Below are positions 1 to 8,103 of a stretch of DNA of 64,000 nt, piece by piece. How positions within the stretch are numbered: the stretch's first letter is position 1; every line of letters begins with the position of its first letter. Source of the DNA: Thalassotalea fonticola (GTDB lineage Bacteria > Pseudomonadota > Gammaproteobacteria > Enterobacterales > Alteromonadaceae); assembly GCF_032911225.1 (NCBI RefSeq), contig NZ_CP136600.1, forward strand, positions 3,534,001-3,598,000, written 5' to 3'. The translations under genes and the position numbers were made by a program. A model generated the notes under the pieces. The model ran no database searches, had not been told where the DNA came from, and was given only the letters and a program-made list of their open reading frames with translations.

Positions 1-2
1 TC

Positions 3-35
3 GATGCTATGGCAAAGTTTGCCTTAACCAGTTAA
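3..35 (+). CDS. possible 3' end of an upstream gene (partial)
   Basis: Only about ten codons (ending A-K-F-A-L-T-S) precede a TAA at 33-35 in frame 3, 19 bp before hutF. A same-strand upstream gene, perhaps another histidine-utilisation gene, would fit, but the fragment is too short to identify. Frame 1 also reaches a stop, at 25-27, so even the reading frame is uncertain. Confidence 0.25.
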   Translation, partial: DAMAKFALTS

Positions 36-54
36 CCAATAAAATAGATTTATT

Positions 55-1428
55 ATGATGAAACTATTCGCAGAAAATATTTTGTTAGCCACAGGCTGGC
101 AGCAAAATAAAACCTTACATATAGACAATGGTGTGATCAGCAACATTACTGATGGCCAAGAGACAGATGCAGAACTAGTCACTGGTGCGGTTATTCCAGG
201 TATGGTGAATTGCCACTCGCATGCGTTTCAGCGTGGTTTTGCCGGATTTTCTGAGCAAGGCAGTGATCGCGGTGACAGCTTTTGGACTTGGCGCAAAATT
301 ATGTATCAGTTTTTGGATAATATTTCTACTGAACAAGCCGAAGTTATTGCCAAGCAGCTGTATATTGAAATGCTTAAAGCCGGCTATACAAGAGTGGCAG
401 AGTTTCATTATTTGCATCATGAAAAAGATGGCAACAACCATCAGCAGCTTGCTGCTATGGCAAAAGCTATTTTTAACGCTGCAGATGATACAGGCATAGG
501 ACTTACCATGTTGCCAGTAATGTATCGATTTAGTGGCTTCGGTCCACTTGCGCCTAATGATGGTCAGAAGCGTTTTATCAATACAATTGAGCAATTTAAT
601 CAATTAGTCAGTGATTGCTTTGCCATGGCTAAAACCAGTCAAAACGCTAATGTTGGTATTGCTCCGCATTCATTACGTGCCGTAGATAAAGAATCATTAG
701 TTGCGGCAGTTAAACACGTACGCAGTCTTGATGAAAAAGCGCCGGTGCATATTCATATTAGTGAGCAGCAAAAAGAAGTACAAGATTGCTTAGCTCACTA
801 TGGCAAGCGTCCAGTGCAATGGTTACTAGACAATATGGAACTCGATCAACATTGGTGTTTAATTCATGCCACTCATATCGATGAACAAGAGGTTGCCGGA
901 ATTATTGCAGCTAAAGCCATTGCCGGTATTTGTCCAACTACTGAAGCCAACTTAGGTGATGGTATTTTCCCTACTACCGAGTTTATGGTGCAAGGTGGTC
1001 AAGTTGCTATTGGCTCTGACAGCCATATTAGCGTGTCGGCAATTGAAGAAATCCGTTTACTTGAATACGCACAGCGCTTAATCAAGCAACAGCGCGCTAT
1101 TTTAGCAAACAATGAAACCCGTTCTGTCGGGCAGAATTTATGGCAACATACCGCCAAAGCTGGGGCATTAAGCACTAGTAGCAATATTGGAGAACTCGCT
1201 ATTGGCAAGCAGGCCGACTTGTTAGTACTTGATGAAAGTAAAACCCGTTTATTTGCCAATCAAAATAATTTTATTTTAGACAGTATGATGTTTGCCAGCC
1301 AAGACAATCCAATAAAAGACGTGATGGTAAATGGTCATTGGTGTGTTCTAAATGGCGAGCATAGTGAACAAAATACTAGTGCTGATGCGTTTGCTAAGGT
1401 GTTAAAAGACTTAGGTGATAATCGCTAG
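55..1428 (+). CDS. hutF: formimidoylglutamate deiminase (HutF)
   Basis: Probably hydrolyses N-formimino-L-glutamate to N-formyl-L-glutamate and ammonia, the fourth step of the five-step histidine degradation route. It is a 457-residue amidohydrolase-superfamily protein of normal HutF length. Visible metal-site elements are the early HSHAFQR segment (about residues 52-58), a mid-protein HIHIS segment, an HATH segment and a GSDSH segment near residue 322. There is no signal peptide, so it should be cytoplasmic. Two adjacent ATG codons (55 and 58) could serve as start, and no clear Shine-Dalgarno sequence is visible. It lies 19 bp after a possible upstream gene end and converges with the small gene at 1447. 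The guanine deaminase/ATZ family is the main alternative, but the HSHAFQR segment favours HutF. Confidence 0.9.
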   Translation: MMKLFAENILLATGWQQNKTLHIDNGVISNITDGQETDAELVTGAVIPGMVNCHSHAFQRGFAGFSEQGSDRGDSFWTWRKIMYQFLDNISTEQAEVIAKQLYIEMLKAGYTRVAEFHYLHHEKDGNNHQQLAAMAKAIFNAADDTGIGLTMLPVMYRFSGFGPLAPNDGQKRFINTIEQFNQLVSDCFAMAKTSQNANVGIAPHSLRAVDKESLVAAVKHVRSLDEKAPVHIHISEQQKEVQDCLAHYGKRPVQWLLDNMELDQHWCLIHATHIDEQEVAGIIAAKAIAGICPTTEANLGDGIFPTTEFMVQGGQVAIGSDSHISVSAIEEIRLLEYAQRLIKQQRAILANNETRSVGQNLWQHTAKAGALSTSSNIGELAIGKQADLLVLDESKTRLFANQNNFILDSMMFASQDNPIKDVMVNGHWCVLNGEHSEQNTSADAFAKVLKDLGDNR

Positions 1429-1446
1429 CCTATAAAGAGCATAAGG

Positions 1447-1803
1447 TTAAAGAATTCTATATTGATCAATAGTTGCACAAACTTTCAATTGATACTGTCT
1501 GCGTAACCGTGGGTTGTCTTTCGGCTCTACGCAGTACTCTTTATGAAATGTTTTTAATGAGTCACGTGTTTGCGCCACTTTTTTCACATAGGCAACTTCA
1601 TTTTTAGAGAACTTTTTAAAGTCTTGCTGTAAAGCTGAAATCAGCTTAGATGGGGCAACTTTGGCCTTGGTATCAGCGATTTCAGCAAAGCTTTCCTGTG
1701 CTTCTTCTTTTGTTGTACTAAGCCATTCATTAAACTCTTCATTTGGATAAAAGTGTAAATACACGGCTATAGCAACAATTATTATTATTAGATTTTTAAA
1801 CAT
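1447..1803 (-). CDS. small membrane-anchored hypothetical protein
   Basis: A 118-residue protein I do not recognise. Its first 20 residues form one hydrophobic segment rich in isoleucine and valine with no cleavage site, which suggests an N-in membrane anchor with a periplasmic remainder. The rest is charged and probably helical (residues about 30-85), with two cysteines near the C-terminus (C-V-E-P and V-C-A-T) that could form a disulfide. It converges with hutF (18 bp gap) and diverges from ccoG. A GAG-containing ribosome site precedes the ATG. No function can be assigned. Confidence 0.6.
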   Translation of the reverse strand: MFKNLIIIIVAIAVYLHFYPNEEFNEWLSTTKEEAQESFAEIADTKAKVAPSKLISALQQDFKKFSKNEVAYVKKVAQTRDSLKTFHKEYCVEPKDNPRLRRQYQLKVCATIDQYRIL

Positions 1804-1960
1804 GTGCGCTCTATTTTATCGAAATGAGTCATTAACTATGATAATAACTCATTTTGTCAAAATGTTAAAAAAATTCAGAAAACTTAATCTAAATCACGCT
1901 TTTACCCTATCTTTTGGTTATAATTAGCCGATAAAAACATATCTAAATTTCGGAATGGCC

Positions 1961-3406
1961 ATGGTTGACAATAAAAAGCCTGCAGAAGTACAAACTCAAA
2001 CAATACCGGTTAAAAATATTAAGGTTCATCGACCTAAATCTGGTGGTGTTGAGCAATATAAACCACGCGATCAAATTTATGTTCGTAAAGTTAAAGGCTT
2101 CTTCCAAAACATTCGTCGTAAAATGAATATTTTTTTCCTAGCCATGTTTGCCGCCCTTCCTTGGCTGCAATACAACGGCCAACAAGCAATTTTATTTGAT
2201 GTTGGTGAGCAAAGGTTCAACATTTTTGGGTTAACGCTTTGGCCGCAAGATTTAACCTTGCTCGCTTGGATTTGTATCATTGGCGCGTTCTTACTGTTTT
2301 TTGTCACGACTTTTTTAGGGCGAGTTTGGTGTGGTTATTTATGCCCCCAAACCGTGTGGACATTTATCTTTATCTGGTTTGAAGAAAAACTTGAAGGTGC
2401 TGCCAATAAGCGCAAAAAACTTGATTCGCAACAGATGAATTTTGATAAATTCTGGCGTAAAGCGCTGAAACATAGCTGTTGGCTGCTATTCTCGTTGTTA
2501 ACTGCTATTACCTTTATTGGTTATTTTACCCCAATGCAGCAGTTAACCATCGACTTTTTTACCTTTAATGCCTCAGTGATGATCACTCTTTGGATCTTGT
2601 TTTTTGCCTTTTGTACTTATGGTAATGCCGGTTGGATGCGTGAAATTATGTGTTTGCATATGTGTCCATATGCACGTTTTCAATCAGCAATGTTTGATCA
2701 GGATACATTAACCGTTTCTTATGATTACCGCCGTGGTGAAAACAGAGGGCCAAGAGGACGCAAAGTTGATCCAAAAGAATTAGGTTTAGGCGACTGTATC
2801 GATTGTAATCTGTGTGTTGAGGTTTGTCCTACTGGTATCGATATTCGTAATGGCCTGCAATATGAGTGTATAAACTGTGGTGCTTGTGTGGATGCTTGTG
2901 ATGGCGTGATGGAAAAAATGAAGTATGAAAAAGGACTTATCCGCTATACCACCGAAACAGTTCTCAAAGGCAAAACTGTGCATATTCTGCGCCCAAAACT
3001 GTTTATGTATGCAATTGTATTGGTGCTAATGGTTGGCTTCTTTGTCAATGATATTGTTAGCAGGGTGCCGCTACAACTTGATATTATTCGTGATAGAAAC
3101 GCCCTGGCACGTGAAAATATTGATGGCTTTATCGAAAATGTTTATACCTTAAAAGTATTAAATAAATCGCAACAGCAAGCCAGTTATAAAATAGATGTTG
3201 AAGGCTTGGCAGGCTATGAATGGCAAGGCGATAGAGTGGTAACTGTTGATGCCGCTCAAATGCATACTATTGCCATTAGTATTGCCGTAGACCCGTATGA
3301 TTTGAAAGAGTATATGACCGATATATCGTTTGTCATTCATCAAACAAAACCTGCTAATAATGATGTGATCATTAAACAAAGCAGCGTGTTCTTTAATAAA
3401 CGATGA
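1961..3406 (+). CDS. ccoG: cytochrome c oxidase accessory protein CcoG (FixG/RdxA)
   Basis: Polyferredoxin-like membrane protein needed for copper delivery during assembly of cbb3-type cytochrome oxidase. Several transmembrane helices lie at about residues 45-65, 90-115, 160-185 and 195-220, with another near 345-365. A GYLCPQ motif follows the second helix. Two ferredoxin-type cysteine clusters (C-I-D-C-N-L-C-V-E-V-C-P, then C-I-N-C-G-A-C-V-D-A-C) lie near residues 278-315, and a C-terminal periplasmic immunoglobulin-like domain ends the protein. Two in-frame ATGs (1955 and 1961) are possible; I chose 1961 because GGA at 1952-1954 is well spaced from it. Its stop overlaps the srkA start (ATGA at 3403), indicating coupling. 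The ccoNOPQ genes are not in this window. Confidence 0.92.
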   Translation: MVDNKKPAEVQTQTIPVKNIKVHRPKSGGVEQYKPRDQIYVRKVKGFFQNIRRKMNIFFLAMFAALPWLQYNGQQAILFDVGEQRFNIFGLTLWPQDLTLLAWICIIGAFLLFFVTTFLGRVWCGYLCPQTVWTFIFIWFEEKLEGAANKRKKLDSQQMNFDKFWRKALKHSCWLLFSLLTAITFIGYFTPMQQLTIDFFTFNASVMITLWILFFAFCTYGNAGWMREIMCLHMCPYARFQSAMFDQDTLTVSYDYRRGENRGPRGRKVDPKELGLGDCIDCNLCVEVCPTGIDIRNGLQYECINCGACVDACDGVMEKMKYEKGLIRYTTETVLKGKTVHILRPKLFMYAIVLVLMVGFFVNDIVSRVPLQLDIIRDRNALARENIDGFIENVYTLKVLNKSQQQASYKIDVEGLAGYEWQGDRVVTVDAAQMHTIAISIAVDPYDLKEYMTDISFVIHQTKPANNDVIIKQSSVFFNKR

Positions 3407-4398
3407 GTACTAATAACTTGGCAGACTTTAGTTTTTCATCCCTTCGGCCGGAAACCATCATTGATGGATTAGAAGCCGCAGGTTTTAGTGTCGCCAGTGG
3501 TTTACTGGCGTTGAACAGTTATGAAAACAGAGTGTATCAATTTCATGACGACGACATGGTAAAGTACGTTACCAAGTTTTATCGACCTAATCGCTGGAGT
3601 CTTGCGCAAATTCAAGAAGAGCATGATTTTGCTTTAGAACTTGAAGCGCAAGAATTACCTATGGTTGCGCCACTGGTGAAAGATGGTCAGAGCATCTTTA
3701 CTCATCAAGGCTTTACCTTTGCGGTGTTTCCTTGTCGTGGTGGCCGAATATTTGAAGTAGACAATTTAGACCAACTGGAATGGATGGGCCGCTTTGTTGG
3801 CCGTATACATGCAGTTGCCAGCACTAAGCCATTTGTATGCCGCCCTGAAATCAGCACTGAAGAAAGCTTAATTCAAGCTCGAGAGATAATTGCTAATGGC
3901 AATATGGTCAGTTCAGGTTTACATTTACCCTTTTTTACTGTCTTAGATCAAGTTATAGATATTGCCATAAGCCAATATAAACCGACTAAAAAGATACGTT
4001 TACATGGCGATTGTCATGCAGGTAATATTTTATGGACTGATGCTGGTCCACACTTTGTTGACTTGGATGACTGCCGTACTGGTCCTGCCATACAAGACCT
4101 TTGGATGATGCTTTCCGGCGACCGCCAAAATAGGTTGTTACAATTGGATACGCTTTTAATGGGCTATGAGGAGTTTTTTTCATTTGAACATAATGAGCTA
4201 ACACTGATAGAATCATTACGTTCAATGAGATTAATTAATTATATGGCGTGGTTAACTAAGCGTTGGCAAGATCCAGCTTTTCCGCGAAACTTTCCCTGGT
4301 TTAATACCGAGAAATATTGGGAACAGCAAATTTTAATGTTAAAAGAGCAGCATGCTATTTTACAAGAGCCAAGTTTAAGTTTGAACTTAGGTAACTAA
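3403..4398 (+). CDS. srkA: stress response serine/threonine kinase A (SrkA/YihE)
   Basis: A 331-residue cytoplasmic protein of the choline-kinase-like fold. The catalytic segment LHGDCHAGNILW (near residue 205) and the metal-binding segment FVDLDDCRTGP (near 225) are intact. E. coli SrkA/YihE is a protein kinase that counteracts envelope-stress-related cell death and is co-transcribed with dsbA; the same order is kept here, with dsbA 57 bp downstream. The start overlaps the ccoG stop by four bases, so ccoG-srkA are translationally coupled. Length matches the family. Confidence 0.92.
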   Translation: MSTNNLADFSFSSLRPETIIDGLEAAGFSVASGLLALNSYENRVYQFHDDDMVKYVTKFYRPNRWSLAQIQEEHDFALELEAQELPMVAPLVKDGQSIFTHQGFTFAVFPCRGGRIFEVDNLDQLEWMGRFVGRIHAVASTKPFVCRPEISTEESLIQAREIIANGNMVSSGLHLPFFTVLDQVIDIAISQYKPTKKIRLHGDCHAGNILWTDAGPHFVDLDDCRTGPAIQDLWMMLSGDRQNRLLQLDTLLMGYEEFFSFEHNELTLIESLRSMRLINYMAWLTKRWQDPAFPRNFPWFNTEKYWEQQILMLKEQHAILQEPSLSLNLGN

Positions 4399-4455
4399 AA
4401 CTTAGATACGACTAAGCCATAAATATAACAATATATGCAAGGAATTTGTTAAGTA

Positions 4456-5091
4456 ATGAAAAAGTTTATTAGCTCAATTTTTATCGCCTTAATGGTATCA
4501 GCGTGTTCACAAGCTGCTGACTACAAAGAAGGCACACATTACACTGTAGTAAATGATACTGTGTCAGCAAAACCGGAAGTACGAGAATATTTCTCATTCT
4601 ATTGCCCGCACTGTTTACGTTTTGAACCATTAATGAAAGACATCAAAAAGTCTTTACCTGAAGGTGCTACATTTGAAAAAAATCACGTAGATTTCTTACG
4701 TGCAGCAAGCCCTGAAGTGCAATTTAACATCACTAAAGCAATGATTGCTGCTCAGCAAATGCCTCAAGCAGAGCAATTAATTGCCGCAATGTTTGATGCC
4801 ATTCAAGTACAGCGTAAGCCATTAGCATCTACTGCTGAATTACGTAAGTTATTTGAAGGTGTTGGAGCCGATGGTGAGAAATTCGAAAAATTAATGTCTA
4901 GTTTTGGCGTTAATTCAAAAGCTAAGCAAATGAAAAAGTTTCAAGATGAAATGACTCGTAAGGGCGCGATTACTGGCGTACCAACCATTATTGTAAATGG
5001 TAAGTATAAAGTTGAAGCTGGCGGTCTAGATCGAGCAGACTTCTTAAATGATTATAAAAACGTGGTAATGTATTTACTAACGTTAAAATAA
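4456..5091 (+). CDS. dsbA: thiol:disulfide interchange protein DsbA
   Basis: Periplasmic oxidase that introduces disulfides into exported proteins. This 211-residue thioredoxin-fold protein carries the active site C50-P-H-C53 and the cis-proline loop GVPTIIV near residue 178. The N-terminus is a Sec signal with an unusual twist: V-S-A-C fits a lipobox, while S-Q-A followed by A-D-Y offers an ordinary signal peptidase I site a few residues later, so membrane anchoring is possible but unproven. It follows srkA, as in enteric bacteria, and a hairpin terminator lies 24 bp downstream. Many cysteine-containing exported enzymes in the window are potential clients. Confidence 0.95.
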   Translation: MKKFISSIFIALMVSACSQAADYKEGTHYTVVNDTVSAKPEVREYFSFYCPHCLRFEPLMKDIKKSLPEGATFEKNHVDFLRAASPEVQFNITKAMIAAQQMPQAEQLIAAMFDAIQVQRKPLASTAELRKLFEGVGADGEKFEKLMSSFGVNSKAKQMKKFQDEMTRKGAITGVPTIIVNGKYKVEAGGLDRADFLNDYKNVVMYLLTLK

Positions 5092-5115
5092 TTTAAACGC
5101 TAAGTACTAAATTTT

Positions 5116-5136
5116 AAAGGCCCTGTTAGGGCCTTT
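5116..5136. terminator. hairpin terminator between dsbA and the RidA gene
   Basis: A perfect 8-bp stem, AAAGGCCC (5116-5123) with GGGCCTTT (5129-5136), has a 5-nt TGTTA loop. It lies between convergent genes, and the minus-strand exit is followed by a TTTAAAATTT tract, so it may work in both directions. Confidence 0.8.
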
Positions 5137-5177
5137 ATAGTATCTAGGGGAGGAGCAATACTTAAATGCTATAAACG

Positions 5178-5525
5178 TTACTTTTCTGCAGCAACAACTG
5201 ATATTTCAACTAATAGCGCATCGCGGGCCATACTTGCTTCTACGCAGGCTCTTGCTGGCGCAAATCCTGCCGGTACCCAGTTATCCCAAACTTCATTCAT
5301 TGCGGCAAAATCAGCCATGGTTTTAACATAAATGGTCGCCGATAAAATGTGTTCTTTATCACTACCCGCTTGCTCTAATAAGGTTTCAACTTTATCCAAC
5401 ATGGTTTGTGTTTGTTCAGTAATGCCTTGCTCAGCATCTTTACAAACTTGCCCACATAAATAAATGGTGCCGTTGTGTTTTACAATACGGCTCATCCGTT
5501 GCTTGGTTTCAATACGTTCGATCAT
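5178..5525 (-). CDS. RidA/YjgF-family protein
   Basis: A 115-residue protein of the Rid (YjgF/YER057c/UK114) family, which hydrolyses reactive enamine/imine intermediates from PLP enzymes or has related roles. The C-terminal PARACVEA segment carries the arginine (about residue 92) that binds the carboxylate in active members, followed by the LVEISVVA strand. No signal peptide is present. It lies 45 bp downstream of the TetR gene on the same strand, so the two may be co-transcribed and share control by the electrophile-type regulator. The exact Rid subgroup cannot be told from the sequence alone. Confidence 0.85.
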   Translation of the reverse strand: MIERIETKQRMSRIVKHNGTIYLCGQVCKDAEQGITEQTQTMLDKVETLLEQAGSDKEHILSATIYVKTMADFAAMNEVWDNWVPAGFAPARACVEASMARDALLVEISVVAAEK

Positions 5526-5570
5526 AATTTTTCAGTGATTTAGTCATTAATTAAATTGAATTTTAACAGC

Positions 5571-6152
5571 TTAGGCAGAAATGTCATGATAAAGCTGTTG
5601 CGCTAATTGTTCTAATACATCTGCTTTAGGATGGGTGTGCGCAAAAGTTCTTAAACCGTAAATCCCCATCAAAAAATAGCGGGCTAAATGAGTACTATCT
5701 TTTTCGGCGTCGATGCTTTGTTCAGTTTTTGCTTGCTCAAATTTTTCAGCGAGAGCCTGCTGTAACATTAACAAGTTATCACTAATAATTTTTTGAATTT
5801 CTTCATCTTGCTCTGCTATTTCATTTAATGCTTTGGTCAGTAAACAAGATTGTGCGCTGTCGCAACTTAAGCACTCGGCCACCACATTATCAAGATAAGC
5901 CTTTAAATTAATTAGTGTTGGTTGGGTACCTGAAAAAAATTGCTCAAACTCGGTTTTTCGATCTAACCGATATTGCTCAAGTGCAGCCAATAATAAACCT
6001 CGTTTATTTTCAAAGGCACAATAAATAGAACCTGGATGTAATCCTGTTGCCGCTTTGAGATCTTGCATGCTGGTTTTAGCATAACCTTTATGCATAAAAG
6101 CATTCATTGCTGACCTTAGGACTTTTTCTTTATCAAATTCTGCATTACGCAT
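5571..6152 (-). CDS. TetR-family regulator, NemR-like
   Basis: A 193-residue repressor-type protein. The N-terminal helix-turn-helix (about residues 8-50) includes the GYAKTSMQDL and GSIYCAFENK segments typical of TetR proteins. A cysteine cluster near residues 94-103 (C-L-S-C, then Q-S-C) recalls the electrophile-sensing cysteines of NemR. The longer frame back to 6239 would run through the operator region, so I chose the ATG at 6152, which has an AGG-type ribosome site. It is divergent from an Old Yellow Enzyme with three operator-like sites between them, so it probably represses both directions and senses reactive electrophiles. This role is inferred from E. coli nemRA. Confidence 0.8.
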   Translation of the reverse strand: MRNAEFDKEKVLRSAMNAFMHKGYAKTSMQDLKAATGLHPGSIYCAFENKRGLLLAALEQYRLDRKTEFEQFFSGTQPTLINLKAYLDNVVAECLSCDSAQSCLLTKALNEIAEQDEEIQKIISDNLLMLQQALAEKFEQAKTEQSIDAEKDSTHLARYFLMGIYGLRTFAHTHPKADVLEQLAQQLYHDISA

Positions 6153-6198
6153 TAATTCTATAACCTTAAACACATTATATTTTCGATTGTACGCAATT

Positions 6199-6214
6199 TT
6201 GAATGAACATTCAA
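6199..6214. promoter_or_regulatory. TetR operator-like site 1
   Basis: TTGAATGAACATTCAA is an inverted repeat with 7-bp arms around a 2-bp centre. It is the exact reverse complement of site 2, which starts 25 bp further on. It lies in the leader of the TetR gene, consistent with autoregulation. Confidence 0.7.
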
Positions 6215-6223
6215 AAATAATAG

Positions 6224-6239
6224 TTGAATGTTCATTCAA
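6224..6239. promoter_or_regulatory. TetR operator-like site 2
   Basis: TTGAATGTTCATTCAA has perfect 7-bp arms and a TT centre. It is the second of three related sites in the divergent promoter region between the TetR gene and the Old Yellow Enzyme. Confidence 0.7.
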
Positions 6240-6250
6240 ATAAGGTTATC

Positions 6251-6266
6251 TTGAACGCACATTCAA
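6251..6266. promoter_or_regulatory. TetR operator-like site 3 (degenerate)
   Basis: TTGAACGCACATTCAA keeps the outer arms TTGAA/TTCAA and one full half-site. It sits 15 bp before the Old Yellow Enzyme start, where a bound repressor would block transcription or clearance. Confidence 0.55.
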
Positions 6267-6281
6267 AAAAGAGATTCCGCG

Positions 6282-7337
6282 ATGACTGAAAATTTATTTA
6301 AACCTTATGCGCTAAATAATACGATTAATTTGAACAACCGTATTTTAATGGCGCCGTTAACACGCTGCATGGCAGATGATGATTTAGTGCCAACCCAAGC
6401 TATGGCCGATTATTATGCTCGCCGAGCAGAAGCAGGTTTGATCATTTCTGAAGCGGTGATAATTCGCCCTGATGGTCAAGGCTATCCCAATACTCCTGGA
6501 TTATTCAGTCAGTCACAAATAGAAGGTTGGCAACGGGTAACGTCAGCAGTACACAATAATGGCGGTAAAATATTTGCCCAGCTTTGGCATACTGGCCGTG
6601 TCGCTCATCCTTACTTTTATAGTAATGGCGATGATAATGCTGCAGTCATGGCACCATCAGCTATTGCTGTTGAAGGTAGCGTACCAAGAATGCGTGAACT
6701 CACCTATAAAACGCCGAAAGCCGTAACAATAGATGAGATCAACACCTTAATATATGATTATGCGCAAGCGGCCGAAAATGCGATTGCGGCAGGTTTTGAT
6801 GGCGTCGAAATTCATGGCGCTAATGGCTACCTCATCGATCAATTTTTGCATCATGACAGTAACCGTCGTACTGATGAGTACGGTGGCAATAGTGAAAATA
6901 TGAGTCGCTTCGCATTGCAAGTTGTTGATGCCGTTATTGACCGAATTGGCCATGATAAAACTGCATTAAGAGTTTCGCCAGGAGCCTATTTTAATCTGGA
7001 AGGGGACAATCGAGACCGTGATGTATTTGATCACCTGCTACCTCAACTAGAAAAGCGAAATTTAGCGTTTCTGCATATTGGTATATTTGACGATAGTATG
7101 GAGTTTGACTATTTAGGTGGCCGCGTTTCTAGCTATGTAAGAGCTAACTATAATAAAACATTAGTGGGTGTGGGCAGTTACAGTGCAGAAACTGCAAGTA
7201 GCGCAATAGATACTGACAAATTTGATCTTGTCGCTATCGGTAGGCCTTTTATCGCTAACCCTGATTATGTTGCAAAAATTAGAAATAATGAGCCACTAGT
7301 CAGCTATTCTGATGAAATGTTAACGAGCTTAGTTTAA
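6282..7337 (+). CDS. Old Yellow Enzyme family oxidoreductase (NemA-like)
   Basis: An FMN-dependent ene-reductase of the N-ethylmaleimide reductase type, 351 residues, cytoplasmic, reducing activated alkenes with NAD(P)H. The FMN site begins with APLTRCMA near residue 25. The substrate-binding pair H178/N181 lies in IHGANGYLID, followed by the FLHHDSNRRTDEYGG signature, and the C-terminal VAIGRPFIANPD binds the FMN phosphate. Its promoter carries three TetR operator-like sites, so expression is probably induced by electrophiles. The start at 6282 is the first ATG after the third operator. A convergent terminator follows the gene. The exact substrate is unknown. Confidence 0.9.
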   Translation: MTENLFKPYALNNTINLNNRILMAPLTRCMADDDLVPTQAMADYYARRAEAGLIISEAVIIRPDGQGYPNTPGLFSQSQIEGWQRVTSAVHNNGGKIFAQLWHTGRVAHPYFYSNGDDNAAVMAPSAIAVEGSVPRMRELTYKTPKAVTIDEINTLIYDYAQAAENAIAAGFDGVEIHGANGYLIDQFLHHDSNRRTDEYGGNSENMSRFALQVVDAVIDRIGHDKTALRVSPGAYFNLEGDNRDRDVFDHLLPQLEKRNLAFLHIGIFDDSMEFDYLGGRVSSYVRANYNKTLVGVGSYSAETASSAIDTDKFDLVAIGRPFIANPDYVAKIRNNEPLVSYSDEMLTSLV

Positions 7338-7364
7338 GCGTTATAGTAATTCTATTAAGTTAAA

Positions 7365-7397
7365 AACAAGAGGCTTCGAAACGAACAACCTCTTGTT
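7365..7397. terminator. terminator between the OYE and TVP38 genes
   Basis: Perfect 9-bp arms AACAAGAGG (7365-7373) and CCTCTTGTT (7389-7397) enclose a 15-nt loop. It sits between convergent genes and is preceded by an A-run, which gives a U-run on the minus strand, so it may be bidirectional. Confidence 0.7.
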
Positions 7398-7409
7398 ATA
7401 GTGCTCTAG

Positions 7410-8087
7410 TTATTTGCTAGTTTCTAACTCAATTTTATATTTATGATACAAGCGATAACTTAATAAACAAGCGACAACACTTAGTACAGCACTTGCCCCT
7501 ATTTGCCAATAAGACATCATTTGAATGCCACTGCCGGCCAAGGCAAATATTGCCATTTGTGGGAAGAAACCTAAATATGATGCGCTAATGTATTTTTTAG
7601 CTGAAATATCACCAACACCGGAACATAGGTTCAATAGAAAGTTATTACCGGCGGGAATAAGACGAATAATAAAGGTTTTTTGGAAGGTGTCTTTTTGCAG
7701 GAAATTGTTAAAGATTTCAACTTTGTCACTAAAGCGTTTTAAAACTAATGGTCTGGCAATAAATCGGGCCGTATAAAAGGTGATGCAACAACCTAATGCT
7801 GCCGCAAAGGTAGCAACTAAAGTGCCTTGCCATATACCAAACGCATACCCTGCGGCAAAGGCGGCCACTTGTCTTGGCAAACCTACACTTGTTGCTAAAG
7901 CAATCACCGTAATAAAATACAAAATGCCGGAATTACCTTGCTGCTTAATGCTGTTATCGACCCAATTCTGATCAAATTGAGATAGTAGGCCTGAGTAATT
8001 GAATAGCAACCCTATGGCTGCACTGACTATTAAGAAAAAGCCTAAAAATGTAATAGCGGCTTTATATTTCAACCAAAAAGATTTCAT
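7410..8087 (-). CDS. TVP38/TMEM64 family inner-membrane protein
   Basis: Multi-pass membrane protein of the DedA-like SNARE-associated superfamily, about 225 residues from this start. Hydrophobic segments surround the conserved G-L-P-R-Q and FAAGYAFG region, an F-I-I-R-L-I-P re-entrant segment and a final pair of helices. Family members are linked to lipid or proton-dependent transport; no specific substrate can be named. The frame stays open to an ATG at 8141 inside the SSB-like gene, but the ATG at 8087 begins MKSFWLKY, avoids the overlap and gives a normal length. It lies 16 bp after the SSB-like gene, so the two may be co-transcribed. Confidence 0.8.
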   Translation of the reverse strand: MKSFWLKYKAAITFLGFFLIVSAAIGLLFNYSGLLSQFDQNWVDNSIKQQGNSGILYFITVIALATSVGLPRQVAAFAAGYAFGIWQGTLVATFAAALGCCITFYTARFIARPLVLKRFSDKVEIFNNFLQKDTFQKTFIIRLIPAGNNFLLNLCSGVGDISAKKYISASYLGFFPQMAIFALAGSGIQMMSYWQIGASAVLSVVACLLSYRLYHKYKIELETSK

Positions 8088-8103
8088 CAACAATAGCCAA
8101 AAA

